A DNA stretch of 64,000 bases from Chamaecrista fasciculata (GCA_003254925.1 QANZ01053478.1:11794-75793); one strand, 5' to 3'. Positions 42,701 to 55,070 are shown, numbered from the stretch's first letter. Program-made: numbers and translations. Notes: generated by a model from the letters alone, not told the origin.

Positions 42701-45700
42701 CCTTTCAAAATTCTCATTCAACCATCATCCACCAACCTTCCTAAGCCATGACTCACTATGCTCTCGTCCTTAATTGATGAATTAAACCAAGATTTCAATT
42801 CATCCTTTATAGAAAGATCTCCCACCCATAATTAACAAACCCACTCAAATGATAGAACCCCAAATAGGATAAATGAAAATAAACCACAAGTGCAGAATCT
42901 GAACACTTGGAAATTAGACCACAAGTAATTAAAAATCTTAATACTTGGAAGAACAAACAAAGTTTGATATATATTTCTCTAATGCGTAACATAAGAATGA
43001 CAGGGGTATTTATAATAATACCTTGCTGCCCAACCACTCCTAAAAATATGGAAACACTACGCTATGATGGTAGTGGCATATATAACTACCCACTACCTTC
43101 AACATGATCCCACTACTTCCTAAATAACATAAAATGAAAATAGTAGAAATGAAATCAGGAACATACAACTAAACTAACGTATCCTAACTGAGAAATGAGA
43201 ATTGTTATTGAGTTGAGCCTACTCTTTGGGCCTCCTAGCATAAATAAGAATTGGCTTCATAGTGGGGCCGTATCAATATTCCCCCCTTGAAAATTCACCT
43301 GGTCCTCAAGGTGAAAATTTAATTGTAGTCCCTCCAGAAAAACCCAATACTCCCAATCAAGTTGTTTTTCCTTAAGTTCATCCGAATGAGATACCATCTG
43401 CAACACAGAATTAGGGAAACCTTGTTGTTTGAGTCCTTCTTCTTGTTGCTTTTCATGTCCTTCTGCCTTAGTTTCTGATTCCCCTAGTTCAAACTCCTTT
43501 GCAGCGTCACCCTCCATTGGAGAAAGAGCAGATTTGGGGCAAGGGCTGGGTGTTATTGCATTGCTACTTGATAGCACCTCTATAGGTATTGGTAAAGAGG
43601 GAGCACATGTATCAAACATGGTGCTGTTGGAGTTGTTATTGGGCTGAGCTGCAGTAAAAGAATTGGGGGCTTCATTGGATTTGGGTAGATTAAGTAAAGC
43701 CACTAAAATAACAAAATCTTCACGCAGGCTGGACAACTGTTGGAGTATGGAATCAAGCTTGGACATGAAAAATGGAGACGGTGGTTGGTAGGATGGAGGG
43801 AGAGTAGGTGCTGACCATGGAGAGTAGAAACGTGTGTTGCCCATGGTGGATCGGAACTTGCTCTGATACCAAATGATAGAACCCCAAATAGGATACATGA
43901 AAATAAACCACAAGTGCAGAATCTGAACACTTGGAAATTAGACCACAAGTAATTAAGGATCTTAATACTTGGAAGAAAAGACAAAGTCTGATATATATTT
44001 CTCTAATCTGTAACATAAGAATGGCAGGGGTATTTATAATAATACCTTGCTGCCCAACCAGCTATGATGGTAGTGGCTTATATAACTACCCACTACCTTC
44101 AACATGATCCCACTACTTCCTAAATAACATAAATAACATAAAATGAAAATAGTAGAAATGAAATTAGAAACATGCAACTAAACTAACGTATCCTAACTGA
44201 GAAATGAGAATTGATATTGAGTTGAGCCTATTCTTTGGACCTCCTAGCATAAATAAGAATTGGCTTCATAGTGGGGCCTGTATCAAAGAACCCATTCCAT
44301 ACATCAACTATGTCCACCAAAGCTAAGAATTTAGGAAAGACCCAGATAGCGGATGGACACATTCTGGTCTAGAAGATTGGGGAATTGTAGAGTGTTCAAT
44401 CATCCAATAGACTTGATGGGGCATAAATTATAATAAAAACTGACCAAAACGCCTTAAAATACTAGCTAGAACAGTGGGTTGTGGATTGTACCCATTAAAA
44501 ATAGCTTTTGAAATTGATGAGTTTCAAATTCGAAATTCACTACAAAACTGGCAAGGAAAATAGGGTAGCAGATGCGCTTTCTAGGAGGTGTGAAGTGTTA
44601 GAGCTTAATATTTTCTGAGTATGACATTGCAAAGACTTAGAAGATTGGGATATAAAGATCCTAAAGGAAGATAAGTTAACCTCAATGAAGAGGCAAATCC
44701 CTACTGGTCAGACCTGACCAACAGGTTATAGCCTCAAATATGGATGTTTACTCTACAAATATCAATTGGTGCTACCTAAAGAAGCTTTTACCCAAATTCC
44801 TAAACTAATTCAAGAGTTTCATTCTTCACCCTTGGCAGGGCATTTGGGGTATCTTTGAACAAACAAAAGGCTAGCAGAAAATGTGCATGGGAGGGGATGC
44901 AACAGGATGTGCAAAATTATGAAGCTAAATGCCAAACCATGAGCCCCACCAGATGGCTATAACCATTACCCATGCCCCAGCATGTTTGGGAAGACATGAG
45001 CATGGGCTCCATTATTCACCTCCTCAAATGTCAAAAGTTCAATACGATTATGGTAGTACAACTGGTAGACCAGTTGACTAAGTATGCCTATATTTTCACT
45101 CCATCATCCCTTCACAGCAAAAGATGTGGCTGAACTGTTCACAATGAATTGGAGAAGTTACATGGATTTCCCAAATCCAATCTCAGATAGAGACGATCTT
45201 GATTAGCCAACAATGGAAAGTGTTATTCAACTTAGCCAGCACCAACTTGTGATATAGTTCAGGCTACCAAACTGAAATATAAAGCCAAACTGAGGAAATA
45301 TACAGAACCCTTGCTTTTTGGGTGACAAACCAAGGGAATGGATCAAATGGCTCACTTGGGCTGAGTACTGGTTTAACACCACTTACAAGTTACAAATGGT
45401 AAAATAAGATTCCAAAAAAATTCTACTGATATATTGATGATATGAAGGTACATATATATAGGAAAAGTGTAATTAACTACCTTTGATCAAAAGGGTTTAA
45501 ATAAAATAAATCTAAAGATTCTAAACTGTATATCAAATCCTAATATAAATCTAAAACAAATATTTAAACTCCAATCATAATCAGACTTACATCTTAATCC
45601 TAATATGATTTTACCATTATCTTATTTCTCTACACTCCCCTTCAAGTTGGAAAATAGATCTTAATCATTTCCAACTCATTACAAATGTACTACAGAACAT

Positions 45701-48700
45701 AAAAGACCCCAGACTCGTGTCTTCTTCCAATAATCCTTGTAAAAACAAACCAAAAAAAATAGGGAAGCCACCCCTAAATGAACTTCCTTGACCTCCCCCA
45801 GCCAATGGTGTTTCAGACGACCACCGAGAACAATGACCTCCGCACATCCAAGAGTGAGCTACAACGTCTAGTGGATCCAAATGAGACAACCACCAAACTC
45901 CCCCCACTGGTAAAATCTCAAACAGCTACCAAAACAAACAGAATGGACCAGTAATTCTACTAATATATTATTGATGATGTGAAGGTAGATATATATAGGG
46001 AGAAGTGTAACAAAATACAAGGTTTAAGTAATATTAAATGTAAATTGAATACCAGATCCTAATCTAAATCAAACATTTAAACTCAAAAGTCCTAATTAGA
46101 CTTAAATCCTAATCCTAATAAGATTTTATATTTATCTTATTTTTCAATACAACCGATCTATGTAGATGACTCCATTTCGAGCCCTTTATGGCAGAGACCC
46201 TCCAACATTATTCAAAATGTTGAACTGCGCCATCTTCTGTAAAGTTCGTTAATGAACATATCAAGAATAGGAAGTTGATTTAATTAGAACTGAAACCAAA
46301 TTTATAGATTGCACAAGCTGATGAAGGGGCATCCAATTCGAGGCAAGAGATTGGGTTTACCTCATGTTGAGACCTTACCAGTTGAAGGCACTCGATAAGA
46401 AGACTAATGAGAAGCTGAGTGCAAGGCTTTATGGACCTTATGCAGCCAAATATGGAGAAGTGGTTTACAAACAGACCCCCCTTCCACTACTACAACCCAC
46501 CCTGATTTCCATCTCTCACAACTCATGAAGACAGTAAAGTTGATCACCAAAAACAGGAAGTTCCTTCCTCATTGACTGAGAACATGGAATTAAAAGTTCA
46601 AACTGAAGAAGTGAAGAAGGTCAAGAAACTCCAGAATGGCACGTTGGAACATGAAATTTCTCACCCAACAGAAGGATTTGCCTTTTCGGAGAGAACCTGA
46701 CCTCTTGAATGCCAAGCGCCCTATTGTTTGCTTTACCGTCTTTTCTCTGTTCTGAGTACAAAACTACAAATGTTTGCTATATGTAGTTTGACTGTCACTG
46801 TTTTGATTTTTTGCAGTGAATTCTTCCTAAGCAACTTGAATAGGAGGAATTCTCAGTATTATTCAGTATAAATAAAATCCAACAGTTGAAACCCATCAGC
46901 CTTCCAATCCCTCCAGATTTTCATAAGAGACTCTCCTCTAAAGAAACATAAGCCTCAAATATCTGAAATGCTAATGTATCAATTTGAATTCCAAAAGGTT
47001 CAAATAGTCAATACAACATAGAGGTCAGAAATCACAAATATACCCAAAAATATTTTTCCACTTCCAAAAAAAGGAAATTAACTAAGCATAAAACTCTCTC
47101 CAAGGGTATACACAATATAAATGAGATGCATTGTTGAAGAAATGGAAGTAAAAAGGGAGAAGGCTAGATATAACAATGTTTACCTTCGTTTGTGCTTGGC
47201 CTTTATCCTGTAGTGCAAACATCTTTGTAAAAATGATGGCTACAAATAGACAAGTATTCTGTTAGAATTATAAAAAGCAAGCAGCATCGAATGACATTTC
47301 AGAGGAGACATGATAGTTTGAGGGACTAAAATGCAGGGAAAGAAATTGGTTAAGGGATGTATATAGAACGAGGGTAACAAATTCTCCTATGACAACCAAA
47401 ACAACAGGGAAAAAAGGAATAAGAAAGGAATAAAATATTCATAGAAACAAAAAGATGCTCTAATAAACGAAGTAGCTTGATAAAATTAATATAATTAACT
47501 TTGTGACTAATGCAATGTATTATTCTTGAAAAAAATTATAAATAATCACACAATATATGATTTCAATAATAGATAGTTATAATTATCACCAAAAAAAAAA
47601 TAATAGATAGTTACAGCCAATAAGATGTAGTACATTTCTTAGAGTACGTTTCTGAATAATATTGTAGAGCTCTACAGGCTTGCAATAAATTGTAAGACTA
47701 TCTTCTGCAACACGCTTCTCTTCCACAGTTAAATGCCCTCGAGAATCTGATCGGCACATTTGATCTGTGCTTCTAGAACAGCTGCAGAAGCAAACAAATA
47801 AACTATGTCACACCCTTGTTCCCTGAGAAAATACAAATGTCTCCCATTTACAGAAGCTACTTAAGAACTCAAGGCAAGTGTACACATTCAAATCTTTAAG
47901 GCGTATTAGCTCAAAAACCAACTTAGTGTTTGCTACCACATCTAGCATCATTTCAATTTCTAATCCTGTAAATTTACAGCTCGTTTATTATACCAGACAG
48001 ACAATCAAATATGAATCAAACAGTAATTCATATGTAATTGAAAGGTGAAACTAAGAAAGCAAAAAAGTAGCAACAAGCTTTGATCGATACAAAGAAGATA
48101 TCCCGACCCTGATGGTTCCATGACAGTACTTTCCAAAGTTGCCAAAAGATCAATCGCGTCTTGGTCGATACAACCTGTGATCTAAAAAAAGGCTCTAATT
48201 GATGATCGATAAGTTCTAGATTGAAACAAAAAAAGAAGAATCGGCTACAAGACAGATCTAGGTTAAAGAAATGGGTACAGAAAACACTCGATCCGATGGT
48301 TTCACTACAGAATATTTCAGAATTTGCCAAGAGATCGATGGTTTCTCAAGCGATAGCACCTCTCTGACCAAGGGCCGACAAGCTCCAGATTGACAAGGAG
48401 TAAGATCACAAGCAGCGGCAGCCGAAACAGAATTAGGGTAAATTCTTGGATATGAGGTGGTAGAATAGACTGGTCCTCAAGTTATTTATACTGAGGCTAC
48501 AAACATATGACCATAATTTTCAAATTAATTACGAGACATATATAACTTAACCAGTGGAAGTAAGAGATCACATGCAAGATGCGTGACTACTCAATACCAG
48601 CTTCAAAAATAATAAGTCTAAATAGAGTGAGATGAAACAAATAACTCATAGAAGCAGGACGACGTTGCTCCTGCAATCCTGTATGAAACTATTTTTATGA

Positions 48701-50884
48701 ATGACATTAACAATTCTATCTTATTAACAAAAGGAGAAATTTTTCGTTCGGAAAAAAAAAAATAACAAAACAGGAAATTTATTTAATAGAAAGTAATTAA
48801 AGAGGATATGATTTCCTGCTCTCAATAGTGCACAAAAACTACAACCGGCAAAGTTATCAATACAAAAGAGATCTACAATCCCTCCATACCACTATACTTT
48901 ACCCTTTTTGCTCCCACCAAAACCTCCATGGTAGCATAATGATAGACATGTCAATAGAAGGGACCTTTTTTTTTTCATTCTGTCCTATATAGATATAAAG
49001 AACTTTTATTAGAATACTTAGAAAATATCAAGAAAGAAAAATAAGGATTCCCTATAAAAGGAACACCATGAAAAAGAACCCAAGCTATAAAAATTACAAA
49101 TAAGCAAAGATAGTTTAAAAATCGAACCTCACCCTCAGCCTAGACTAACAATTATAGTGTTACCTCAAAGTCACTACCAATATACTGTCTCAAAATCTGG
49201 TTGTTCACTACTTTTCCTACCCACACTAATCCTTCTAAACAGCCTTTATACATACACATAATAGGAACAGCACATCCAAGGAGAGAGTTAACCCATAAAA
49301 ATCTCTATCCTTAGACAAGAAAAAATGGTTCCATTTCATCCTCAAAATCTGAGTGAGAAATCCTTAGTTCCCTTGTTTTTCTTACGAACAAAAGAAGTTT
49401 ATAAAAGAGAAAAGAGAAAATCACATAAGGGTATTTTTGGATTGACGATTAAGAAGGAGAAGGAAAGGGAGGGGGAGAGGTTTATACCTCTACCCCTTGT
49501 TTGGAAAGATGAAGATTAGAGGGAAAGAGAATGAGGGATTAACTTTTAATCCTTTATTCTCCTCCCCCCTCCAAAAATTCCAAATACCCAAAATTGGGGT
49601 TTCTTGGAGGAGGTGCTACTTCCCAAACAAGGGGGAGGAGTTTGGGACTTAACCTTTCCCTCCCCTCCCTTCCCTTCCCCTTCAATCTCTTCCCCTCCCT
49701 CCCTCCCCAATCATCCAAACAAGCCCTAAAGGTTCAACAAAATCATACGACAAGATTTGCTCCCAGGAGAAGGAAAAAAAAATAGAAGATATCAACCCAA
49801 ACTACTTCAAAAGAGCAAATAACAGTCCAAATATTAACCAGCAGAACACCTTGACAAGAACACCTGGTTGAAACAATAACAACCAAATTATACATTAACA
49901 TGGATAGAGGACCCTCAACCTACCTGCAAAACCAATCCTTAAACCAAGACTGAAGACGTATATTCACCATTTATAATTACAGAAAACACAAAAGATGGGA
50001 GAAAGCCACAATCCCAGTCCTCCTCATTTGACACATCAAAACATTTCCTCCATATAAGGCCTTCATAAAAACTACAACTCACCCTATCATAAGCTTCTCA
50101 AATTCTAATACTCACTTAGCCACCAAATGGTGCATTTGGTTGGTGTAAATGTAAATATATTCAAAATCATTTTCCTTAATACTCTTTTAGCATATTATTA
50201 ACTTCTTGGTGTCACTATGATGCATTGCAAAATATAAGGAATGTTTCCGGTGCACGTTCCATGAGATTGGAGGACTTATTGTATTAACATAATTTGTTAA
50301 TGAATCTTTACCTCCCTTCAAAGATAATACTCTTTATATCATTGTTTTTAAACTTTCTCAATTCATGGAATTCTTCTTTGATCAGAATACATTATCGGCA
50401 CTATAAGATGGCACTTGAATAGTCACCTCCAACACCCCCCCCCCCCCCCCCNNNNNNNNNNNNNCCCCCCCCCCCCCCCCCCCAAAAAAAAAAGAAAAGA
50501 AACCCTAACAAGGTTAAACAATTGTAAAATTTTGATGATCATCAAAATTTTGCAGCACATGAAATTCAAAAGAAATGAACTCTTTTTTAAACAAGCATAA
50601 GAAGACACAGTTTCTATTATGATTGTAGATAGTAAATGACTCTAACATACTAACATATTCTTTTTTATGTGCTTTCACATTGGTATGTTCAACTAAAAGT
50701 AGACAAGCAAATGAGTTGCATGAGTTAAGAAATGCAGGAATCATTCAAGTATAATAGGCCCAATTTTATGTGAGCAATAAAACATATGCAGACGACTTCT
50801 ATCGAAAAGTATAATGAAAAGGACAAGCTTTGTCTTAAAGAAAACATACGAGGTTTCACGAACAACAACAGGTATTCCTGGCAT
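27788..50884 (-). CDS. EMF2: Polycomb protein EMBRYONIC FLOWER 2 (Su(z)12-type PRC2 subunit)
   Basis: A nuclear PRC2 subunit that helps H3K27 methylation and represses flowering genes. Coding exons, 5' to 3': 50884-50850, 47781-47634, 47239-47184, 42107-42002, 41873-41714, 40493-40360, 40228-40166, 40030-39909, 38351-38287, 38003-37951, 37838-37785, 37699-37640, 36924-36878, 36796-36672, 31621-31486, 31011-30963, 29347-29264, 28922-28843, 28687-28598, 27908-27788. They sum to 1788 nt (595 residues plus stop), with GT/AG borders and matching phases. The protein starts [12 protein letters not shown], has the family's [13 protein letters not shown] segment, a C2H2 finger (Cys303, Cys306, His319, His324), a basic stretch PPRRRKAK near 371-378, an acidic run [10 protein letters not shown], and a C-terminal VEFS box (about 462-586) with [14 protein letters not shown]. 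It is a little shorter than Arabidopsis EMF2 (631, from memory), lacking mainly a segment between FVSF and EYCLYGK. The paralog VRN2 fits less well because of the length and N-terminus. The 3' UTR probably runs to about 27650. Confidence 0.93.
28085..28283. mobile_element. Decayed foldback fragment in the last EMF2 intron
   Basis: It contains TTTGGTCC, inverted partner words and the end GGGACCAAACCACTAATTTACTC, resembling the MITE at 23386-23651. The left end is lost. It lies between the last two coding exons, away from splice borders. Confidence 0.5.
30101..30460. repeat. Tandem duplication, ~178-bp unit, in an EMF2 intron
   Basis: Two direct copies start TAGGTTTAATAATAAT at 30101 and 30279. 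Each contains TTTTTTCCTTCTCAAAAT, AGCCCAGCCCAACATC and a CCACCTCTTCCCCC end. Divergence is moderate. The function is unknown; it may be simple slippage. Confidence 0.75.
32219..32397 (+). repeat. 5' LTR of the Ty1/copia element
   Basis: Starts TGTTGTGAAT and ends CACTTATCA. It contains a TATA-like TATAAATA near 32345 and is followed directly by the primer-binding site. Confidence 0.93.
36090..36268 (+). repeat. 3' LTR of the Ty1/copia element
   Basis: Preceded by the polypurine tract and followed by the CATCC duplication. One difference from the 5' LTR was counted by eye. Confidence 0.93.
39233..39697 (-). mobile_element. Solo LTR in an EMF2 intron
   Basis: A 465-bp LTR (TGATAG...GTATCA as read on plus) is flanked by an exact 5-bp duplication TTATG at 39228-39232 and 39698-39702. 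It is related to the LTR pair at 42850 and 43874 but more diverged. It has no internal region, so it is a recombined solo LTR. It lies in the intron between the exons at 38351 and 39909. Confidence 0.8.
42325..42849 (+). mobile_element. LTR plus primer site and leader of an LTR retroelement fossil
   Basis: An LTR-like block of 155 bp (42325-42479, TGTTGAAA...TTCAACA) is followed at once by TGGTATCAGAGCC, a tRNA-iMet primer site, and then leader sequence until the next insertion at 42850. No partner LTR was found in the window. It may be the 5' part of the gypsy fossil that continues past 44286, but this is not proven. Confidence 0.6.
42850..44285 (-). mobile_element. Small non-autonomous LTR retroelement with its own short coding region
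   Basis: Two LTRs, 42850-43275 and 43874-44285, enclose only about 600 bp. On the minus strand the order is 5' LTR, iMet primer site (complement at about 43860-43871), a coding region of roughly 200 codons starting [10 protein letters not shown], a polypurine tract (AAGGGGGGAAT near 43280) and the 3' LTR. The coding region has coiled-coil and Glu/Lys-rich parts and no recognised gag, integrase or reverse transcriptase. LTR divergence is roughly 4% by eye, suggesting an age on the order of one to two million years. It would need an autonomous partner. No clear target duplication was seen. Confidence 0.75.
44286..46700 (+). mobile_element. Ty3/gypsy pol fossil in an EMF2 intron
   Basis: Remnants of the 3' half of a gypsy pol: an RNase H tail with a [13 protein letters not shown]-like stretch near 44540-44600, the integrase zinc region near 44820-44950, the integrase core to about 45350, and a C-terminal part with [12 protein letters not shown]-like sequence near 46165-46210 and a later barrel-like piece to about 46450. 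It is old, broken in many places and split by a miniature LTR element. The right end is unclear. Confidence 0.75.
45419..46151 (-). mobile_element. Miniature LTR retroelement (TRIM-like) inserted in the gypsy fossil
   Basis: Two direct repeats of about 200 bp (45419-45634 and 45953-46151) flank about 320 bp. On the minus strand a polypurine tract (GAAGGGGAG, about 45635-45645) abuts the repeat that begins TGTAGAG. The interior lacks any recognised protein domain. The repeats are clearly diverged, so it is not recent. Exact ends and duplication are uncertain. Confidence 0.65.
49490..49735. mobile_element. Tourist-like MITE in an EMF2 intron
   Basis: The block has inverted CCTTGTTTGG / CCAAACAAGCCC ends, the right one followed by TAA, and an internal CCCAAACAAGGG, so two small units may adjoin. 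The interior is pyrimidine-rich. Typical of PIF/Harbinger MITEs with TAA targets. The left border is approximate. Confidence 0.5.
50436..50483. other. Poly-C tract with unresolved gap
   Basis: A C homopolymer is interrupted by 13 unresolved bases (50452-50464). Length is not trustworthy. It lies within an EMF2 intron about 0.4 kb from the start-codon exon. Confidence 0.9.
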
Positions 50885-52555
50885 CCTTTTTGAAAATTTC
50901 TCAGAAATATTTCATATTATCTGACCTTTAAGCATGTGAAATTTTCGCTTCCAACCTCCCTGTAATTGAAAATGGTGCAAGAAATCATCAAAACCATAAT
51001 GCAAAAGAATGATTCCAACATGGAAACAAAATAAACATGTATGGTCTATATCACAACTCATTAATACATCACAAAATCCCCTACTTTTGGGAAGAAATCA
51101 AACAATCACTGATGCAACATAATGCACACCTGCATGCTCTCAATTCATAATCATTGCAGGTGACTTGAAAAGATAAAAGATGTAAAGAACCATGGTGGCT
51201 GAAAAATGATTCAAGTCTCCAACAATCGAACATAAAATATAGTGTGTTCTGTGTGAGGGACAAACAAATAGTCAACAAATAGTTATAGATTTTTTCCTTC
51301 CTTTTTCTATTTTTTAAAGTTACGTCAGCCAAAATTTTTTTTTCAAGTTTTTGGGAAATTAAAATGAAATCAGAAGTCTTTCTTAGTTTATTATAATCAC
51401 TTGTGCTTGAACAAGGCCGCTTTTGTGCATTTGGACTTGTTCCTTTATAGCAAAAGTATAACAAAGTCATTGCTAGTTTCAATTATGAACATTGATGGGC
51501 TCAGGCAAACACTTACACACAACGCCTTAATACATAAAGAATAAACAGATAATAATAACAACACCTACGTCAAACCCAATACAGGAGTCATAGAATAAGA
51601 AAGTGATACATACTGAAGAGTGAAGAATAAATGGCTAGATTCAGAAGTTAGATTAGTCGGTAGGAGTTGTTATGGATTGTTTGACACTGTTAGAGTGAGT
51701 AGGATGAGAATGGGATCTTTATACAGTTCACAACAGATTCTGGAAGATCATATGAAGTTCTCGTGAAATCTTCTGTCTTCTATCCTCTATCTTCTTTCTA
51801 GTTCCCTTTGTAGAGGAAACAGAAACTACCTAAAAAGACGCAAGAATTCAAGAACAAACAAACCAAAAAGATAAATTCAAAGAACCAATAATATAAATAA
51901 TACAATGGCCCAAATTTGCAGTTAATTTTCATCCACATTAAACCCAAAAAAGTAGCAGCTTTGTATCTTCTATCTATTTCCCTATGCAGAGGAAACAGAA
52001 ACTAACTAAAAAGACGCAAGAATTTAATATCAAACTAACCAAAAAGACAAATTCAAGGAACCACTAATATAAACAATACAATGGCCCAAACTTGCAATTA
52101 CTTTCTATCCGGAATTCCACATTAAACCCAGAAAACTAGTAGCTTTTTATCTTCTGTCTATTTCCCTTTGCGGAGGAAACAGAAACTAACTATAAAGACG
52201 CAAGAATTCAATAATAAACAAACCAAAAAGATAAATTCAATATAAACAATACAATGACCTAAACTGGCAATCACTTTATATCCACATTAAACCCAGAAAT
52301 TCGGCAGCTATTTTTTCCTAGAACAAAGGGGGTCAAAAAAAAATAAATAAACCCAGATTGCAAAAGGGTGCGAAATAATTTAGCACTACCAGATTCTCGA
52401 TGATATTAAGCTTCCATATTCAGCCTCTCAAAGCTCGTTCACGCACAGCATACGGAGGAAGATGGCTTGAAAAAATGGGGAAAAGAAGAAGAAGAAGAAG
52501 AAGAAGAAGAAGAAGAAGAAGCTCGAATTTTAGAGAGTGAAGGAGAAACTAATGC
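50885..52555 (-). promoter_or_regulatory. EMF2 5' UTR with intron and short upstream ORFs
   Basis: The leader seems split. A proximal part, 50885-50959, follows an acceptor TTACAG. A distal part lies at about 52391-52555 with a donor-like CTG|GTAGTG near 52390 and a CTT repeat near 52486-52520. Four short upstream ORFs are visible: 52451-52428 (8 codons with stop), 52417-52406 (4), 50935-50912 (8) and 50915-50901 (5). The last two overlap as ATGA. If the leader is right, they could dampen translation of EMF2. The distal exon and start of transcription are inference. Confidence 0.5.
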
Positions 52556-52777
52556 ACGTTGTTGCTAGGGCTCAAGCGAAGGAAGAGTATTTTACTATTT
52601 ACTATATGATTTGATACGAGTTTAGCAGAAAATGAATCAAAAGAAGATAGTCACCGAACAAACTAACATATACACATACTTGTGATTTGTGGAACTAGAC
52701 TGGCCTCTCCACACTCGTCTTCAAATTTTTTGTTTGCCTAGATGACGCTTCAATTTTTTTTTTAAACTAAAATTTAA

Positions 52778-53769
52778 GGGTCTGTTTGGGAGAATATGAA
52801 TAATACATATACAAATAGGTCCCTCAAAAATATAAAAACAAAATTCAAACCACAGGGTCAATTGGTAATTTTTGAGGGACCTATTTGTATATTTATCCAA
52901 AACTATAAAGTTCTCATTTTAGTCTCTAAATAATATGTATCCAGGGACCTATTTGTACTTTTTTGAAAAACTTTTGGGTCAATTGGTAATTTATGTAAAT
53001 TTGTTATGGTTAAAATTACAAAATAGCTCCAAAGGGTACCAAAGTGTCAGGTTTCAAACTACAGGGTACCAAATTGAAATAGGGTCAAACCACAGGGTAC
53101 CACCGTCTAATTTACCCAAAAAAGATACATATTGGTCCATCATTCAGTATATGGCTAATATTTTTGGTTCTGCAACTACTGAAGAAGAAAATTTTGAAAA
53201 ATACATAATTCATACCCTAGAAAATATACATTTTGGTCCCTCCTATATTATATACATGGGTAATATTTTTTGTAGTATCAAAATTTTAAAATAAAATTAA
53301 AAGACGGTAAACAGGAAAAATATATAGTCTAGTCCCCAAAATTTTACAATTCACTACTCAAAAATTACATTTTGGTCTCACATTCACACCTTCATCCTCC
53401 TTTATCTTACCACTCCAAAAATCTATTTTATTAACTTCCTCCTTTAGCACAAATTTCGAGGCAATCATTACTCATACTACTTTTTTAACACCAAAACCCA
53501 AAAAAAAATAACCACTCATTTATCCTCCTTTATTTTTACCATTTTTACCCCTATACAAATTTAAAATACCAATACAATTATTTCAACTCACCACAATCAT
53601 TACATACCCTTTAAAATAATTTCACATCATAATTCCTCCTTTATCTCTCATTTTCCCAAACAACATTTATTAAAAACCTCCTTTATAATACAAATTATTT
53701 ACCTCTCCTTTATTACCTCCCCCATTCCTTTATCCTCCTTTAACTTAACCTCCCCATCCAAACGCACCC
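52778..53769. mobile_element. Tourist-like (PIF/Harbinger) element
   Basis: The ends GGGTCTGTTTGG and CCAAACGCACCC are inverted and TAA flanks both (52775-52777, 53770-53772). The interior matches the element starting at 13404 in opposite orientation. A truncated foldback MITE is nested inside. Confidence 0.65.
52848..53117. mobile_element. Truncated foldback MITE nested in 52778-53769
   Basis: Its right arm (AAAGGGTACCAAAGTGTCAG, CCACAGGGTACC, ending TAATTTACCC) matches the element at 26723-27120. Most of the left arm is missing. Confidence 0.6.
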
Positions 53770-54099
53770 TAAGATGAGATGATATTGGAAAGTGTGATAT
53801 TGTATTGGAAAGCGTGAGGATGAGAAAATTTTGGATGAAGGGTTAGAGGTCAATCCAAGTGGATGAGATGATGGGCCAAAATGAAAATAATATTGGAATT
53901 ATTTTTAAGAATACAATTTGGTCCATAAATTTGTACCGGTCCTATTAATCAATCCCTAACATGTGTAAATGATAACTTGGGGCTTACACGAAATCTCAGT
54001 CATCAATAATCGGATCTATTTGTGAAATCCAACGAAAAAAAATAACAAAGAATAGTTTGAGGACTATAATGCAAATAACAAAACAACACAAAAATGTTT

Positions 54100-54420
54100 G
54101 GTAAATGGTTCATTTTGATCCAAAATGTATGCCCTAATATTCATTTGGTCCATTATGTTTCAAAATGTTCATATTGGTCCTAAATGTTGGCAAAATGATT
54201 CATTTTGGTCCTAAATACTGGTAAAATGTTTCGTTTTGGTCCAACCAAATAGAGAAAGTATTCTTTGGGAACAATACGTAGCTCTAAACAAGCCATATTC
54301 AATAGTTGAGACCAAAATGAAACATTTTGCAAATATTTAGGAGCAATTTGAATATTTTGAAATATAATGGACCAAAATGAATATTAAGGCATACATTTAG
54401 GACTAAATTGACCCTTTATC
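54100..54420. mobile_element. Foldback element (CATTTTGGTCC family)
   Basis: Palindromic, with arms of TTCATTTTGGTCCTAAAT and complement. It is the same family as 55071-55547, but I could not find an exact target duplication. Confidence 0.6.
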
Positions 54421-55070
54421 CCTATATTTTTCCATCCTGTACATACACGTGGGTCATTTTGTATTTTTTCCATTCAATACATTACCGTTATTAGATTTAG
54501 GAGTCCTTTAATTTGACAAAAAATTATAGATAGAACCATTGTCCATATATATAGAACATATCCAAACCCAGAATAACCGAAAACTGAAGAAAATACAATA
54601 TCTGAGATTGTCTTATTTTATGCCTATTTCATTAATTTTCTATCATTCCTCAATAAAAAACTGTATTGCTCAAGCAATAGAGTTTTACAGTTTATCTCTC
54701 TCCCCATCAATCACTTTCACATCAAAGTTTTATATTCAATTTTTGATTTGATAAAGAGAGANTAGAGAGAGAAAATTATAAGTGTAATAAATGAGGGCAT
54801 GTAAAATTACTATTTTGTCTAGTTTTTTTTTATTTGTATTAAAGTATAGGTAATTATAGGTGTATAAGTATGGATAGATTAGTAATTGTAAGAGAAAAAG
54901 AGATGATGTTGTGAATGAGATGATGATGTGGATGAGATGGAGGTTCCAAAAAACACCTAACCAGTACTGTTTATCCAATCCTAAGATGAGATGATGATTG
55001 AATGAGATAGGATTAGGATTTGAAGCTTCCCATGCAGGCCTAAATAAGTTTGTATATTACATATTTCTTA

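Noticed and set aside
45665-45907. Minus-strand open frame of 80 codons inside the miniature LTR element
   Set aside because: Trp/Gly-rich reading with no family match. The region is non-coding filler in similar elements.
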